Source of the DNA: Phoenix dactylifera
Lineage: Eukaryota; Streptophyta; Magnoliopsida; Arecales; Arecaceae
Length of the DNA stretch: 64,000 nt
NCBI RefSeq assembly: GCF_009389715.1
Contig: NC_052405.1
Span: 9,651,194-9,715,193 of the forward strand
Reading direction: 5' to 3'
Part shown: positions 36,371 to 55,965 of the stretch, piece by piece
Layout: each line of letters starts with the position of its first letter
How positions within the stretch are numbered: position 1 is the stretch's first letter
The notes under the pieces: model-generated
The model's input: only the letters and a program-made list of their open reading frames with translations
Databases searched by the model: none
Told to the model about the DNA's origin: nothing
Translations under genes and position numbers: made by a program

Positions 36371-38210
36371 ATAAGGGTCGACTTCTAAAGTGCCAAAATT
36401 TCAGCCTCTTCTATTTTACCTCGTGGTAGTTCTAAGATCGTATCCTGCTTGACTGAGTTTGACTCCTGGTTTGTGCTGGTCAACTCCTGATCTACATTGG
36501 GGTCAACTCCACTATGCTTGGGGTCAACTTCTAAGACTATGAATTTTATTACTTCACTACTTAAGCTTGTGGTCTTCTAGAGGTTGGCTCCACTCAACTC
36601 CGCATAACTCTACTAATCTTATAAAAACTCTTTCCAACCTAGAAAATTTAAATCTAATGTATCTCCAAGCATTCAAATCACTTCCAATTTATTTAGCTTC
36701 CTTGCAAAACAACTTAAGTATTCCAAGAACACACAATTATTAGTATCACACTCAATTTTTTTATACTCATCAAAATTGATCCATTTGGCCAAGATCTTTA
36801 AAGGAGATTCTTTAACAATTATTAGATGGTTATCTAGGTCGACGATTCCTTTTGAGATTTGTTCTCATCCACTGCGATAAGTTTGCTAGAAAATAAGGAT
36901 AGCTTTACAATCTTTCAAAGTCGCACATATTTATAGAGAGACAAACATCACCGGCATCATACAAAGCTAATCATATTGGATCTACTCTATAGACGACTTT
37001 GTCAAACATTTCTACTGAATTTTGTAATATTTTATTTGCTGATTCCTATAGTTGTATTTATTCTAGATTAGTTTAATAAACTCGATTTACCAAAAAGAGA
37101 GTAAGGAGGATCTTGACTTAAATCTTGACAAGTACATCTAATTTTGACGTAGCTGGATTGAAGGGGTTTAGTTTAGTCAACCCGCTATATATGGGTCTTA
37201 GAATAGTGGAGGGTTGGGTAGAGAAAAATATGTAAGGTCATTATTAATACATAGACGCTAGATGATGTAGAATTAAACATATCTAATTTAAACACATGCA
37301 GGATGGGGGGCAACACCTAGAACCTATCCAATTTAAAAACAACTAGGATAGAAGCTAACATAGGAGAGAAATAAAAGAAGTGCATCAATCAACACAGGAA
37401 ACTTAAAATATATCTATATATTAATTTCACTGGGCTTCAACATGTAATTTAATTAATGCATGTTATTGTAATGATATCTTCATCATGCCTTGGTATATGT
37501 GATGAGTAATTTTTCAAAATGCGTTTCTCACGTTTCTCTTTAACTATGAAAATAATTTTGAATGTTTCTCTCCTGGATTCTAGTTTAACAATTGGCGAGC
37601 CTCTCTCCCTCTCTCATCAGCAAAAGAAGTAAAAATACTACAATAACCCAGAGTTGTTGCTCGAAAAATCACTCAGTTGATTTGGTTGAATGGCGTTGCA
37701 TTTCTTCGAATTGGCATTGCGTGATAGGTGAAAGACTGCTGAGTGGTTATTTTGCAGTAAGATTTCTCAGTCACCGCAGCAATTCTCAAGTGCAATATAT
37801 TAATTGTAAGAAAATAATAACATGCTAAGATTTAGAATCACATAATTACCGTATTCAAGTTTGAGAGATATACCTGCGGAAGACATATTGAATACGATCT
37901 TCAATCACCTGCAATAATAGCGGCTGGAACTTTCCTTCCTTATTCCTCACAAAAGATGGCCGTCAATGGGGCAAGCTATCAACCACATAGAGAGGAGAGG
38001 AGGACCTAGCCTATATATAGGAAACATAGAGGAGCCTTCTCATTAAAGGCTCCAAAATCCTAATTGGGTTTTTCGGCCTACATACCAAAAGTACCACAAT
38101 ACTGCTCTCAAACAACTACCATACTGCATTTTTTATTGCTAGAAATCGTGAGCACCTCAGAAATAAACAATGGGAGAAATCATTACAGAGAACGTAGAGG
38201 TTCGAGATCT
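36371..38210. other. Intergenic, nothing firmly identified
   Basis: AT-rich sequence with several GGTCAACTC / GGGGTCAACT words near 36370-36545. A minus-strand TATATATAGG motif lies near 38012-38021 without a recognisable gene. No coding exon supported. Confidence 0.4.
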
Positions 38211-39345
<1,135 letters not shown>

Positions 39346-39797
39346 TTTAGGTCCCTGTATGCATGCTTCCCTAGTCTAGAGCATTGCATCAATAAATCCA
39401 TGCAACGTGTCTCGAATGGCAGTTATATCGAATATCGACGTGGCATAGACACAATTCTCATCAACTTTCAGTAGGCCTGATTGGGCAAATGGTACATCAT
39501 GATCAAAGAGGAAATGAACAAATGTCTGCTTAGGAACGGGTTAATTTTTGCACAAGGATTACACAAATAATCACCTAGTATAGATATGGATACTGACTAG
39601 AAAACACCAAACAAGAATGCATACATAGAAAAAGCCTAGCACCACTAATTTCTAATCGAATGCAGACAATCGAAAACCCCCTCTTCCCTATTTCCTCTAC
39701 CGATAGCATTGGCTACTTTAGTTTGAGGTTGCTCTTGCAGGTAGCATGTTCATTGTACACTCCATTAGTGTTTCCATTGAAAGCCTTCCTTGCCGAA

Positions 39798-39864
39798 GGA
39801 ATCCCAGAAGACAGGCTGATCTCTGTTTGAGCATGGAGTCTGTAAGGGAAGGCAACTGATCCCC
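39798..39864 (-). pseudogene. GDSL lipase 3'-exon fragment, second copy
   Basis: The duplicate of the relic at 24944-25013, carried along by the block duplication. Not a working gene. Confidence 0.55.
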
Positions 39865-41276
39865 GAAGACATATCCAATACAAGACAAACTTAAGACGCT
39901 TTCTGGTATGATAGGACCCCGAATTTATAACTAAGCCCGCATTTTGATCTTTTTTTTTTAACAAGAAAGCACAAAAACTCTTTTGTAATAGCAAGAGTCA
40001 CAACAAGCTGATGTCCACTAAATTTGGTTCGAAGTATACAAAAATTAAATTTGAGATACAAGATGAATTTGATATACCGAAGTTTCCTTTCATCTGATTT
40101 CTCAGACCTGAGCCTAGCTTATGAAAGTGGTGAGGATTCATGTAATCTAATACACTAAGTCTAAAAGATAATGCTTCACAGGTCGAGGGACTACTAAATG
40201 GATTGGAACGCGTCTCATCGAGCAAGTTTTGATGACTATAAGCATACCTGACTAATGAGCCATATTGTATGACATTTGCAATCAGTTGTACCGCTATTTT
40301 TCAGTTGAATATCTCCTTATACGCTTCATCAATACCTAATGCTTGGAAAAACGAAGACGAAAAATTTGGTGTCTAACCTATACTTCTGGAGGTTGAAATA
40401 GTGAAAGAAACAAAGTAATCACTCAAGTGAAAGAACACTGCTACTCTTCTAGGCAAAACCTATTTTAAATTGCACACTACCCGTAGAAGAAAAATGACAC
40501 AGAGATGAGGATGCTTAAATGGTTGTGGCAAAATAAATGGAGTTAGAAACAAGTAAATTAAAAGAAACCAAGAAGAATCAGCAAGGTAGAAAGTATGCCA
40601 AGTAGAAAAATCCGAACAAGAATTGAAGGATCTTGAATCTGAGCTGAAGGATTTGCGAAGGTAGATACCCAAGACAACCAAAGTGAGAACGAGCAGAAAG
40701 CAGACTTGTTGAGATTGTCAGAAATAGAGAGAAATATCCCTCATGTAGGACCAGGCTAACAAGCAAGAGGAAATTAAATATTTAACGTTTTATATGAGTC
40801 ATTGTCCATATGATCAGCAGCTATTACTACAATAGAGGATCTGGCGTTGGATATTTGAGCAAGTTACATGAAACAGACCAGAAATCAATATTCCATTTAC
40901 TTGACGGTATGAAACAGATTATTTCACACAGGATATCCACAAACGCACAAACATAAACAAAACAAAACAACAAAAAAAATAAAACAAAAGAAAGAAAGAA
41001 GGAATTATATACTAGAAATTGATTGGAGGCAGCCCTCTTTGCAGTAACATAGAAGCCAAATGCAGAAGACAACAAGGGAACCGTTATGCTAGAAGGAGAT
41101 GGGTGGTAAATCATTATTATAGCATATAAGCAGAACTGCAACAAAATCCATAAGGACAAGCACAATGAAACAAAGAGTGCTCAAGACAAATGATTTATTG
41201 TTATCATATCACCTTAATCAGTAACAAACATATGGTAATATATGTCATATTTGCTATTCTCCCTCACACCAAGTAT

Positions 41277-45149
<3,873 letters not shown>

Positions 45150-45223
45150 CTTAAGGTAAAAAAAATATGTAGACAAGACTCTCTTCCTCGCTCTCTCTTT
45201 CTTTTGCCTCCCACGAGTGCTGT

Positions 45224-45234
45224 GGTATTTATAG
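45224..45234 (-). promoter_or_regulatory. TATA box of OPR B
   Basis: CTATAAATACC on the minus strand, about 78 bp before the ATG, which leaves a leader of roughly 45-50 bases. Confidence 0.65.
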
Positions 45235-45329
45235 AGAAGCAGGATGGATGCTAAGCGATATTCGAACAACATCGCAAAGGCAAAGTTCTCTTCCGTCACT
45301 CGAGCAAGACTGACCATATTGACTTAGGT

Positions 45330-45600
45330 GCCGTTTGTCTCTCCGTTATCAATTCCTCCTTTCGTAGATCCGCGCACGATGGCCGCCGTCTATTACTTCG
45401 ACCCTTCCGTCATCGCATACGTCATGGGGAAGTGACGGAGCAAAATCAACGACCATAATTCCATCAAAGCAAGCGTCATTCGTGGACACGTTTTACCAAA
45501 AAGAAAATAAAAATTACAGTTTCCGAATCAATGCAACAGTCACGCCCAATAAAAATTACAGTTTCCGAATCAATGCAACAGTCACGCCCGCAAGGATGGA
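45330..45600. repeat. Upstream region of OPR B (proximal half), paralogous to A; internal 43-bp duplication
   Basis: Aligns to 34879-35100 upstream of OPR A. Within it a segment AATAAAAATTACAGTTTCCG... ending CACGCCC occurs twice in tandem (about 45506-45547 and 45549-45590). OPR A has only one copy, so this is a B-specific change. Confidence 0.8.
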
Positions 45601-45623
45601 TTGGTAGCCACCAAGATGGTAGC

Positions 45624-48600
45624 TAGACATGGGCATCGGCCGTACCGGGCCGGCCCGGTCCGGGCCCATCAGGCCACAGAATAAACGGGCCGTGCCTGGC
45701 ACGGCCCGCTTAGCCTAAAATCTAAGCCCGGCCCGGCCCTAGGCCCGTGGGGTGGCGGGCCGTGCCCGGCACGGCACGAGATGGGCCGTGCCCGGCACGG
45801 CCCATCACGGGCTGCTAGACGGGCCGTGCCAGGCACAGCCCGTAACGGGTCCAAACGGGCCGTGCCTGGCACGGCCCGTCTGGCAGAAAAAATCTGCCCG
45901 TTACAGGCCGTGCCTAGCACGAGACGGGTCGTGCCTGGCACGGCCCGTTTGGACCCGTTACGGGCCGTGCCTGGCACAGCCCGTCTAGCAGGGAGAAGAA
46001 AATAGCCGTTTCCAAACGGCTATTTTTTTGGTTTTTTCCCAAAATACCCCTCTCAACAGTCCAAAAACGGCTAATTTGAGGGGTATTTTGGGAAAAAAAT
46101 ATTTGGAGTCCTATAAATACCCCTTTCCTCCCTCATTCTCACCACACCAAACCAACTATTCTCTCCTTCTCTACTACTACTATTTCTCTCTTCTAAAGTG
46201 CTCTTCTAGCAATTTAATTTTTAGTTTGCATTTAGCAAGTGTTCAAGTGCTACACAAAAGGAGGTTCTTGTTGAGAAGAGAAGGTCACTCCTGTTGAGAA
46301 CACAAGAGGAAGCTCAGAAATCTCGGCTCTACCTCTGCCCTCTGACCCTCTACTCAATTTCTCCTTGTGGTTAGTTTTTATTTTTTGCATTCATCAATTT
46401 AGATATGTCATTTTTTGAGGAAAGTCATTTTGGCATTCCTCCTGTTTTTGAGAGAGAAGAAACTAATCCTCAACCCCATGTTCCTAGTTCCTCTAGAACT
46501 AGTGAACCGAGTGAAGATCAAACCTCTTCTCGTAAAAGGACTAGTGCTGTATGGAATGAATTTGATAGAATTATGGTTGATGGAGTCTGGAAAACAAAAT
46601 GTAAAAAATGTGCCAAACTTTATAGTTGTAGTAGTAGTGGGGGAACAGGCCATTTAAAAAGACATCAAGAGAGTCATAGGATACATGATTCTCATGCTCA
46701 AAGTACCCTTAATATACAAGGAGGATCACTTGTAGGTAATTTTGCATATAATCATGAAAATCAAAGAAAAACACTTGTAAAATGGATAGTTAAGGATGAA
46801 TTACCTTTTAGTTTATGTGAATTTTTTAATTTTGAAGAATATGTTCAATTAAACCTACAACCTGCTTACAAAAGAACTAGTAGGCGTACATTTAGAAGAG
46901 TAGCTATGACTAACTTTTTAGCAATGAGACAAAGTTTAATTGAAACACTCTCTACTTTAAATGTAAAAATTTCATTAACTTCTGATATTTGGTCAACATC
47001 TGTAGGTAGTAATTATTTTTTTGCCATTACTGCTCATTACACTGATAATGATTGGCAATTAAATAAACGTATTCTTGCTTTTCGTGTTTTTGATTTTCCA
47101 CATTCTGGGCAACAAATTTCAAATGCCATTTATCAAACTGCATGTTCATATAATATTAATGATAAAATTATGTCTATTACTTTTGATAATGCATCTAATA
47201 ATAATTCTGCTGTTACATTATTAAAAGACTCATTGCATCCCATGTTAAATGGAAATTTATTGCATATTAGATGTGCATGTCATATCTTAAATCTTTCTGT
47301 TCAAGCATGGGCATGATTCAAGATGTGATTTCAAAAATTAGAAATGCAGCTTTTATTCATGCTTCAAGATCAAGACTTCAAGAATTTAAGGAATTATGTA
47401 TAAATCATGGTAAACGTTTTAAAAAATTTAAACTTGATGTAATTACTCGTTGGAACTCAACATATAGCATGATACATGATGCATACCCATATAAAAACTT
47501 ATTAAGTGCATATATTAATGATCGTGAATTAGGCTTTACATTGACTGAAACTGATTGGAATAAAGGAAAAATTTTGGAAGATTTTTTGTTTAGTTTTTAT
47601 AATGCTACTAATGTTCTTTCTGGTATTTATTATCCAACTTCATGTTCATTTTTAAAACAAACATATATAATTAGTCAAAAATTTGCAAAACATAGATTTG
47701 ATGATGTTTTAATGCCTATTATTGAACAAATAGAATCTAAATGGAATGAGTATTGGGACAAGACATGTCCTATGCATAACTTAGCCGCTGTATTTAATCC
47801 AAGAGTTAAATTGAATGGCGTGCTAATTTTACTTGATGCATACTGTGAAAATATGATTCAAGATCCTGAACCTGCTAAAATTGAGGTAAAACAACTTCTT
47901 TATGATATTTATGCTATATATGATGAAAAAATTCGTGGATCTAGATTCTCCGTACAAAGCTCTATTTCTTCTTCTAGTAGTTCTCGTTCATCATCTATTT
48001 TTTCATTCATTGCACAGAGAAAACACACACATGCTTCAAGTTCATCTTCATCTTCTTCATCTTTAAGTAGTGAACTAGAATTTTATTTACGCAATGATCT
48101 TCAGTCTGCATATGATGAAAATCAAATAGAGAGTCTAGATGTATTATCTTGGTGGAAGAGTGTTAAAAATCAATATCCTGTTATGTCTGCAATTGCACGC
48201 GATATTTTAGCTGTGCCGATGTCCACAGTAGCATCGGAATCCGCTTTTAGTGCAGGTCGGCGTGTTCTTGACGAAAAGAAAAGTAGGATGACTGGCGAAA
48301 CGGTTGAGATGCTTCTCTGCTTCAAAGATTGGTTGAATGCTGAGGCGAGACTTCAAGATAAAGGTGGACATAATACAACATCCTCTGATGATGATGATAC
48401 AAATACTACTGAATAGTGAATACTGAATCACTGATGATTAGTAAGATTTCTTAATTTTTTATAATTGTACATTTTTATTTTTTTAATTGTTAAAGTGAGT
48501 CATCTCTATTTTTTCTCCCTTTTTATTGTGTTCTGGAGGTTAGACCAAGGTCCAAAATCCAAACCTCCCTTCATGTACCATTTTGATTTAAATTAATAAA

Positions 48601-48984
48601 CTGGTAGGGGTCTATGCCAAACCCCCCACCATTAAGGTGGCTTTTATATTAATAAATCCTTAGTTTTCAATATTTATTAATTTATTAAAAAAAATTTATT
48701 TTCATTTATTTTAAGGGTGACGGGCCGTGCCTAGCCCGGCCTAGGCCCGGTTCAGGCCCTTATGGGCCGTGCCGGGCTGGCCCGCGGGCCGTGCCGTGCT
48801 TGGCCTGCGAGTCGTGCCAGCCCAGGCCCTTATGGGCTGTGCCGGGCTCGGCCCGCAGGCCAGAAAGTGGTAACCCAGCTCGGCCCCCTTTTATGGGCCG
48901 TGCTAGGCACGGCCCGTCTGGCACGGCCCGCTTCGTGCCGAGCCGTGCCGGGCCATGGGCGGCCCGGCCCAGTGCCCATCTCTA
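45624..48984 (+). mobile_element. hAT DNA transposon, full-length (3.36 kb)
   Basis: Flanked by a perfect 8-bp duplication ATGGTAGC (45616-45623 and 48985-48992). Terminal repeats are TAGACATGGGCA at the left and, inverted, TAGAGATGGGCA at the right. Both subterminal regions are GC-rich arrays of GGGCCGTGCC / GGCACGGCCC in both orientations (about 45690-45990 and 48717-48960), as in Ac-like hATs where such repeats bind transposase. A TATA box CTATAAATA at 46111-46119 precedes the transposase. It sits in the upstream region of OPR B, about 0.5 kb from the ATG. Confidence 0.95.
46405..48416 (+). pseudogene. hAT transposase (BED zinc finger, DDE, hAT dimerisation domain), one frameshift
   Basis: Frame 1 runs 46405-47316 and frame 2 continues to 48416, together about 670 residues, the usual Ac/RICESLEEPER length. 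It has a BED-type zinc finger (CKKC...HLKRHQESH, residues about 68-92), SDIWSTS and FDNASNNN around the catalytic aspartates, CACHILNLS, and the C-terminal WWKSVKNQYPVMSAIARDIL, then SESAFSAGRRVLD with the catalytic glutamate. The coding line changes frame near 47305-47315, after LNLSVQ and before GMIQDV, so as sequenced no full-length protein is made unless the shift is a sequencing error. Everything else looks well kept, so loss was recent. Confidence 0.9.
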
Positions 48985-48992
48985 ATGGTAGC

Positions 48993-49305
48993 CTGGTGGG
49001 AAGCTAGGACTCTATCTAAATTGTCCGGTTCGAAACGCGCAGGCGTCGATTAAATTAAGGGACCGCATGCCCCACGCCCGGATGGCTCTATGTGGATATG
49101 CTTTTCTTCCATCAGTACTGAGGTGGCGCTGGAATGACGTACTCGTACGTGGATGATCCAATGGAGTTTCCCACGGATTGGAAAGGACACGCGAAAACTT
49201 GCGATCCGCATTGAATATTTCTTGGTGAAAGGGGGGCCCAGTGAAAACTGCTACGCGGGTGGGGTTCTGCCCCTCCCACTCCCCTCCTATTTTTAACCAA
49301 AAAAA
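48993..49305. other. Segment unique to the OPR B upstream region
   Basis: Between the hAT duplication and the point where homology with the A upstream region resumes. It ends in a short A run near 49300-49310, which may mark a retroposed insertion, but no body is recognised. Confidence 0.35.
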
Positions 49306-49640
49306 AAAAAGATAGATGGGTACAGTATAATATAAATAAATAACATCCGCATGGTGAGACAGCATTGCATTGCCACGGTGGACAGCCCCATGCCAATCTT
49401 TCGAATCGGAGGTGTCAAAGAATATAGGTATCTGAATATTTTACCATCCCTAAATTGATTGGGGCGGTTTTCACCAAATTTAAAAATTAAAAATAGTTTT
49501 ATTGATAAATTTAAAAATTAAAAACTATCCGGTTGTAATTTTTGTTACAATTTGAGTAATTTTCCGATTGGAATCGTATCCGACACCACCTTAATATCTT
49601 TTATATTTTGTATAAATTTAAAATATTATACAACAAATTT
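49306..49640. repeat. Upstream region of OPR B (distal half), paralogous to A
   Basis: Matches 35103-35446: GGGTACAGTATAATATAAAT, GAGACAGCATTGCATTGCCA, and the CCGACACCACC segment are shared. The hAT and the 49.0-49.3 kb segment now separate it from the proximal half. Confidence 0.85.
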
Positions 49641-50261
49641 AGTTAGATTATGAATTGTATTATAAAAATTATGGATAATATTTTTAATCTAGTTATATAT
49701 ATTTAAAAATTTAAAATGAATAAAAAAATTAATGGCTTTCAGTTTTTTTTTAATGTTGGTTTTGGTTTTGTGATTTTTTTCGGCGACAATTATAATTTTA
49801 TATTTTAAAAAATTATTTAATTTTGATTTTAGTTTTAATTTCAGTTTTGATTTTTTTATTAATCGTACCGAATCTGCTCCACAACATCCTTATTTTGAGT
49901 TGTGATACTAACCATCCTCTTTACAGGATCCAAAGAAATTTCACTGGGCCTTGAGAACCTTTTTTTTTTTTTTTTTTTGATAGAGGCCTTTTACTTTAAA
50001 AGAATGTATGATAAGTTAACCATGACGATATGATGTATCTAAGAAGAGATGCTCGGCCATTTTTCTTTGATATCTCACACAAAATACAAGGATGTCTAGT
50101 GCCCGGTCTCCTCTAAAGAAATTTGAGCATTCTAGCATTAGCTACCGCTTGTTTACATTTGCCTATCTTCTTTGTAGGCCATTGAAGTAGGGCGAGTTGA
50201 TTTCTCATCTGCTTCATTATCTCCATGCACTATTAATTCCATTCCTTTTATAAAACTTGTT

Positions 50262-50310
50262 AAGCTAGAAGTTATTCACCCAAAAAAAAAAAAAAAAAGC
50301 TAGAAGTTAT
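50262..50310. mobile_element. Extremely short retroposed insertion (poly-A with 14-bp target duplication)
   Basis: AAGCTAGAAGTTAT occurs at 50262-50275 and 50297-50310, separated only by TCACCC and a run of A. This is the footprint of a LINE-type insertion so truncated that only its tail remains. Confidence 0.75.
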
Positions 50311-50329
50311 AATTAACCTCTAATATTTT

Positions 50330-51050
50330 TGTGAGGATCCGTGCGGGCGTGTGTTTAATCTCACATCAGTTATTCGCTGGGTAGATCTTGGGTACTTATA
50401 CAGGATCAAGGAGCCCAAATAATACCTTCTAGCTAACCATTTTTCGGTGAGATCCTGGGTTGTGACAAATGGTATCAGAGCGGACCCGGCACATAACCTA
50501 TGCAGACTAGAGGACACTGCAGCACGCATCCATTGAGGTTGACCACGAGCCGATCGTGGTTTTTGTGATTAAATTTGAACCCTTAGCCTGACGAGGACGT
50601 CAGGGCTTGAACAAGGAGAGTATGTGAGAACCCGTGCGGGCATGTGTTTATTCCCACATCAATTATTTGCTGGATAGATCTTGGGTACTTATACAAGATC
50701 AAGGAACCCAAATAATACCTTCTAGCTAGCTATTTTGGATGAGATCCTGGTTATTACAAATGGTATCAGAGCGAACCCGACCCATAACTTATGTGGACTT
50801 GGGGACACTACAACACGGATCCATTGGGGCTGACCACGGGCCAATCGTGCTGTTTGTGATTAGATTTGAACCCTTAGCCTGACGAAGACGTTAGGGCTTG
50901 AACAAGGAGAGTATGTCAGGACCCGTGCGGGCGTGTGTTTAGTCCCACATCGGTTATTCGCTGGGTAGATCTTGGATACTTATACAGGATCGAAGAACCC
51001 AAATAATACCTTCCGGCTAGCCATTTTCGGTGAGGTCCTGGGTTGTGACA
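50330..51050. mobile_element. Tandem TRIM array (three LTRs, two interiors)
   Basis: LTRs of 136-138 bp at 50330-50467, 50623-50758 and 50914-51050, with interiors that each begin with the primer site TGGTATCAGAGC and end in a purine-rich GGAGAGTA. This LTR-interior-LTR-interior-LTR order arises by unequal recombination between ends of one element. Flanks ATTTT and GTTTT match at four of five bases, a plausible aged target duplication. Non-coding. Confidence 0.9.
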
Positions 51051-51175
51051 GTTTTTTAGCCAAAATCTGTTGCCCACTCCAAGATTCTACTCTAAAACTC
51101 CAGAATCCTGTATTCTTTTACGCTGTAAGCCACGTCTCAAAACCCCTCCTCAAAATGGTGATACATATATATCTA

Positions 51176-51995
51176 GAGGGCTGAACAAAAATCTATTGCT
51201 TCATGTATCACAAACAACATTCTCAACTTACTGATACATTTAGTCTCTAGTTTCTTCCTTTGAAGTTATTACATTTGAAACAATGGCAACTCATTTCTTG
51301 CCCTCAATGGCAAAGGAATTTAATTTGAGGATTCCAGAAACGGGTAGTCTGTGCACCCAACAACAGGATCTGATGTAGAAAATGGACCTTTTATACTTGT
51401 TCATTGGCCCGTTAAGCTCAAAGGACCAACGAATTCGATGCAGACCATTTGACCACTACAAATAAAATTGGATAGAGTCGCAAGATCTGCTATCTTAAAA
51501 AGTTGGATTACATACCAAATTTTGGAGACCAATATTTAGCTTACAACATCGGATCGATATATTTTTCTTTTAAAAAAAATGGTGACTCTTCATGCTATAC
51601 GATAGGGCACCATCCTCTAAAGGGTGCGATGCACTGAGCAATCAGACGCAAATTTCATTGTTTGGGCTATGAAGTAGGCCGACCAAATCAAAAAAAAATT
51701 TAAACAATTTAAACGAACGTATCTCCAAAACTAGGAAGAATTAGGTGAACGACTGAAGGAAGAGTTGATATAAAAATCAACATTTATCTCCTGTAGATTT
51801 TTTTTTTTTTTTTTTTTGCGTTTGTTTTTACTGAACATGTCTATTTTAGAAAATTGAGCCCTATTCGAACTAGAAAAAAAAATCTGATCCAAGTTGTGTA
51901 AGTGTAGATCTTACTATTATAAATAGAGATCATGTATCTTAGTTTAAGATTATCAATTAAACAAGAGAGAATTTAGGTCTTACTTCTGCCAAATT
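51176..51995. repeat. 0.84-kb repeat, copy 2, with an OPR 3'-end relic
   Basis: Copy of 38502-39345, lying downstream of OPR C. At 51320-51421 on the minus strand it carries the same OPR C-terminal relic ending in the YPFLESSN block. Both copies share the one-base shift, so the relic was already dead when copied. Confidence 0.85.
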
Positions 51996-52441
51996 TTTTT
52001 ATTTTTTTCTATATCTTTTTGAGAGATTCAAGTCAAGTGGATTAAGAGAATTCTTTCTCCTTCGTGATCAGATCATGACACCTACCAACGAGATGCTGGG
52101 CATCTAATTATTATACATAAAAAAAAGGAGATAGCCTATCCCACGATATATCTGTTTCCAAGTTTGAGCTATGTTCAAGTTGAGATGACATGCTGATTAT
52201 GTGAGGCTTAAATTGAATAAGAATAATTGAAGTAAAATAAAATTTGAGCTATTGCTCCCAAGATAATTCGCAGTGTTGCCAGCACATTTATGAGCACTTG
52301 TATTTGTAAACTGTTCTTGTGGAACTGGTACCACAAACACTGTCATCCAATTGATTTATTTGATTCTCTGTTTCTTTCTTGGAAATTAGAAAGGAAAACT
52401 ATGGGGTCTCCATCCAATTCACTAAATAAGAAAAATGAACA

Positions 52442-54532
<2,091 letters not shown>

Positions 54533-54580
54533 TTTTTATGTTCTTGTGTTCTAAGTGTCTAATTCATAAGTTTTATTGCA

Positions 54581-54588
54581 CTTTATAG
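54581..54588 (-). promoter_or_regulatory. TATA box of OPR C
   Basis: CTATAAAG on the minus strand, about 50 bp before the ATG at 54532. This supports that start codon. Confidence 0.55.
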
Positions 54589-55965
54589 AACTGGGTTTGC
54601 AGTCAACCGTCAGTCAATTATAACCTATAAGTTTATATATATATATATTTAATGAAGTGGAGATCAAACAAGAAACATATAAACAAATAGAAGATGGCAG
54701 CAGGGCCCAAGTAGTTGGTCTGAAAAATTAAATCCTGGATTCTAATTTGACGGCCGAAATGGAGTAGTTGGTATGAAGACAGAGAGGAAGGGAAATTGGA
54801 ACAGCATTTACTTCCAAGAATCTAAGACTCTTCCATTGTGGTCGTTGGTTGTTTGTCTGATACTGACGTCAATCCACACGTCACAGGAGGCTTGAAAGCT
54901 TCCAGAAGGCTTGCGTCCAAGACGGTAACGGCGACTCTTAACAACCACCGCCACGAGGTCCCAGTCTTCTCTTTTAATAATACTTCTCCTTCCTTTCTCT
55001 CGTATTCACATTTCGAAAATTAGAAATCCTCAATTTAAATCTAAATACATGACAGAGTCGTCTATTGATACAGTGGCGATATATAAAAAAAAAAATCTCT
55101 TGTTTAACATTTTTTGATTGAAAACCTAATCAAATGTAGGATTGCTTGTACTTCTGATGTTGTTTCATGGCTGCGTAAGTTTTCTACTTGAGGATCCCAA
55201 ATATGCAATTTAATAAAAAAAATGCCACCAAGATTCGTCGTTTCGGTATTAAACTCCGTATTACTGCCACACTAGCACAATATCGGTATGGTACGAAATT
55301 TTTTTTTGGTATATCGAGTACAGTATGCCACCTATACTGAGTACTGACAACAAATCAATATGGTGCGATAAGTGTCATACTTCACGCAAAAGTGATATAT
55401 TTATTATTGGATCTCCTTAGATTATTGAATGGATCTATCAACAGATTTTGTCCTTCTACTAGTTACAACAATCACATAGAGGCTTCAAATAGTTCAGCTG
55501 AAAAGAAAATGGCTGCTAAAATAGGAATCATCTTTTAATGAAGATAATATTTGTTAACATTGAAAGAATGGTCCCAAGGACAACAAGATCAAGAGTACGA
55601 AAGGCGGATCATCCACAAGAAAGCGCATCTTTCATACCTGTAAGAAGACAGCAAAACAAGAAGGAAGAAGAAAAAAAGAAAGAAAAGAAAAGAAAAGAAA
55701 AGGTGCTAGGAGAGGTGACAGTGATAGGAGGAAGAAATCCTGGGTTGGCTGTGATTCCACAATACCAGAAATCACATTCTCAGATAGAGTCTGAAATGAA
55801 AAGAAAATGTGCTTGGTGCCATCTTAAATCAGCATCTCCCATAGTCCTATAGTCCCATGTTCACAAAGGAAGGGTGCACGAGAGATTACCATCTCTTGCA
55901 GAGGTACACATATATAAAAGCTCCTTGTTTAGTTAGGTACACCAAGTAGGGATCCCCCCCTCCAT
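54589..55965. other. Intergenic between OPR C and the BAHD gene
   Basis: AT-rich, with a (TA)n run at about 54636-54650, an AAAAG-type purine run near 55664-55701, and a dispersed repeat at 55225-55385. No gene supported. Confidence 0.5.
55225..55385. repeat. GGTACGGTA-type dispersed repeat, second copy
   Basis: Begins AAGATTCGTCGTTTCGG and contains TGCCACACTAGC and CGGTATGGTACG. The copy at 59235-59425 has the same blocks in the same order (AAGATTCGCCGTCTC, TGCCACGCTAGC, TACGACATGGTAC). Confidence 0.7.

Noticed and set aside
45669-49007. Frames through the GC-rich hAT ends as proteins
   Set aside because: They are translations of the inverted GGGCCGTGCC arrays and read similarly in several frames.
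50330-51050. Regularly spaced repeats resembling a CRISPR array
   Set aside because: The repeats are about 137-bp LTRs with primer binding sites, in a plant genome.
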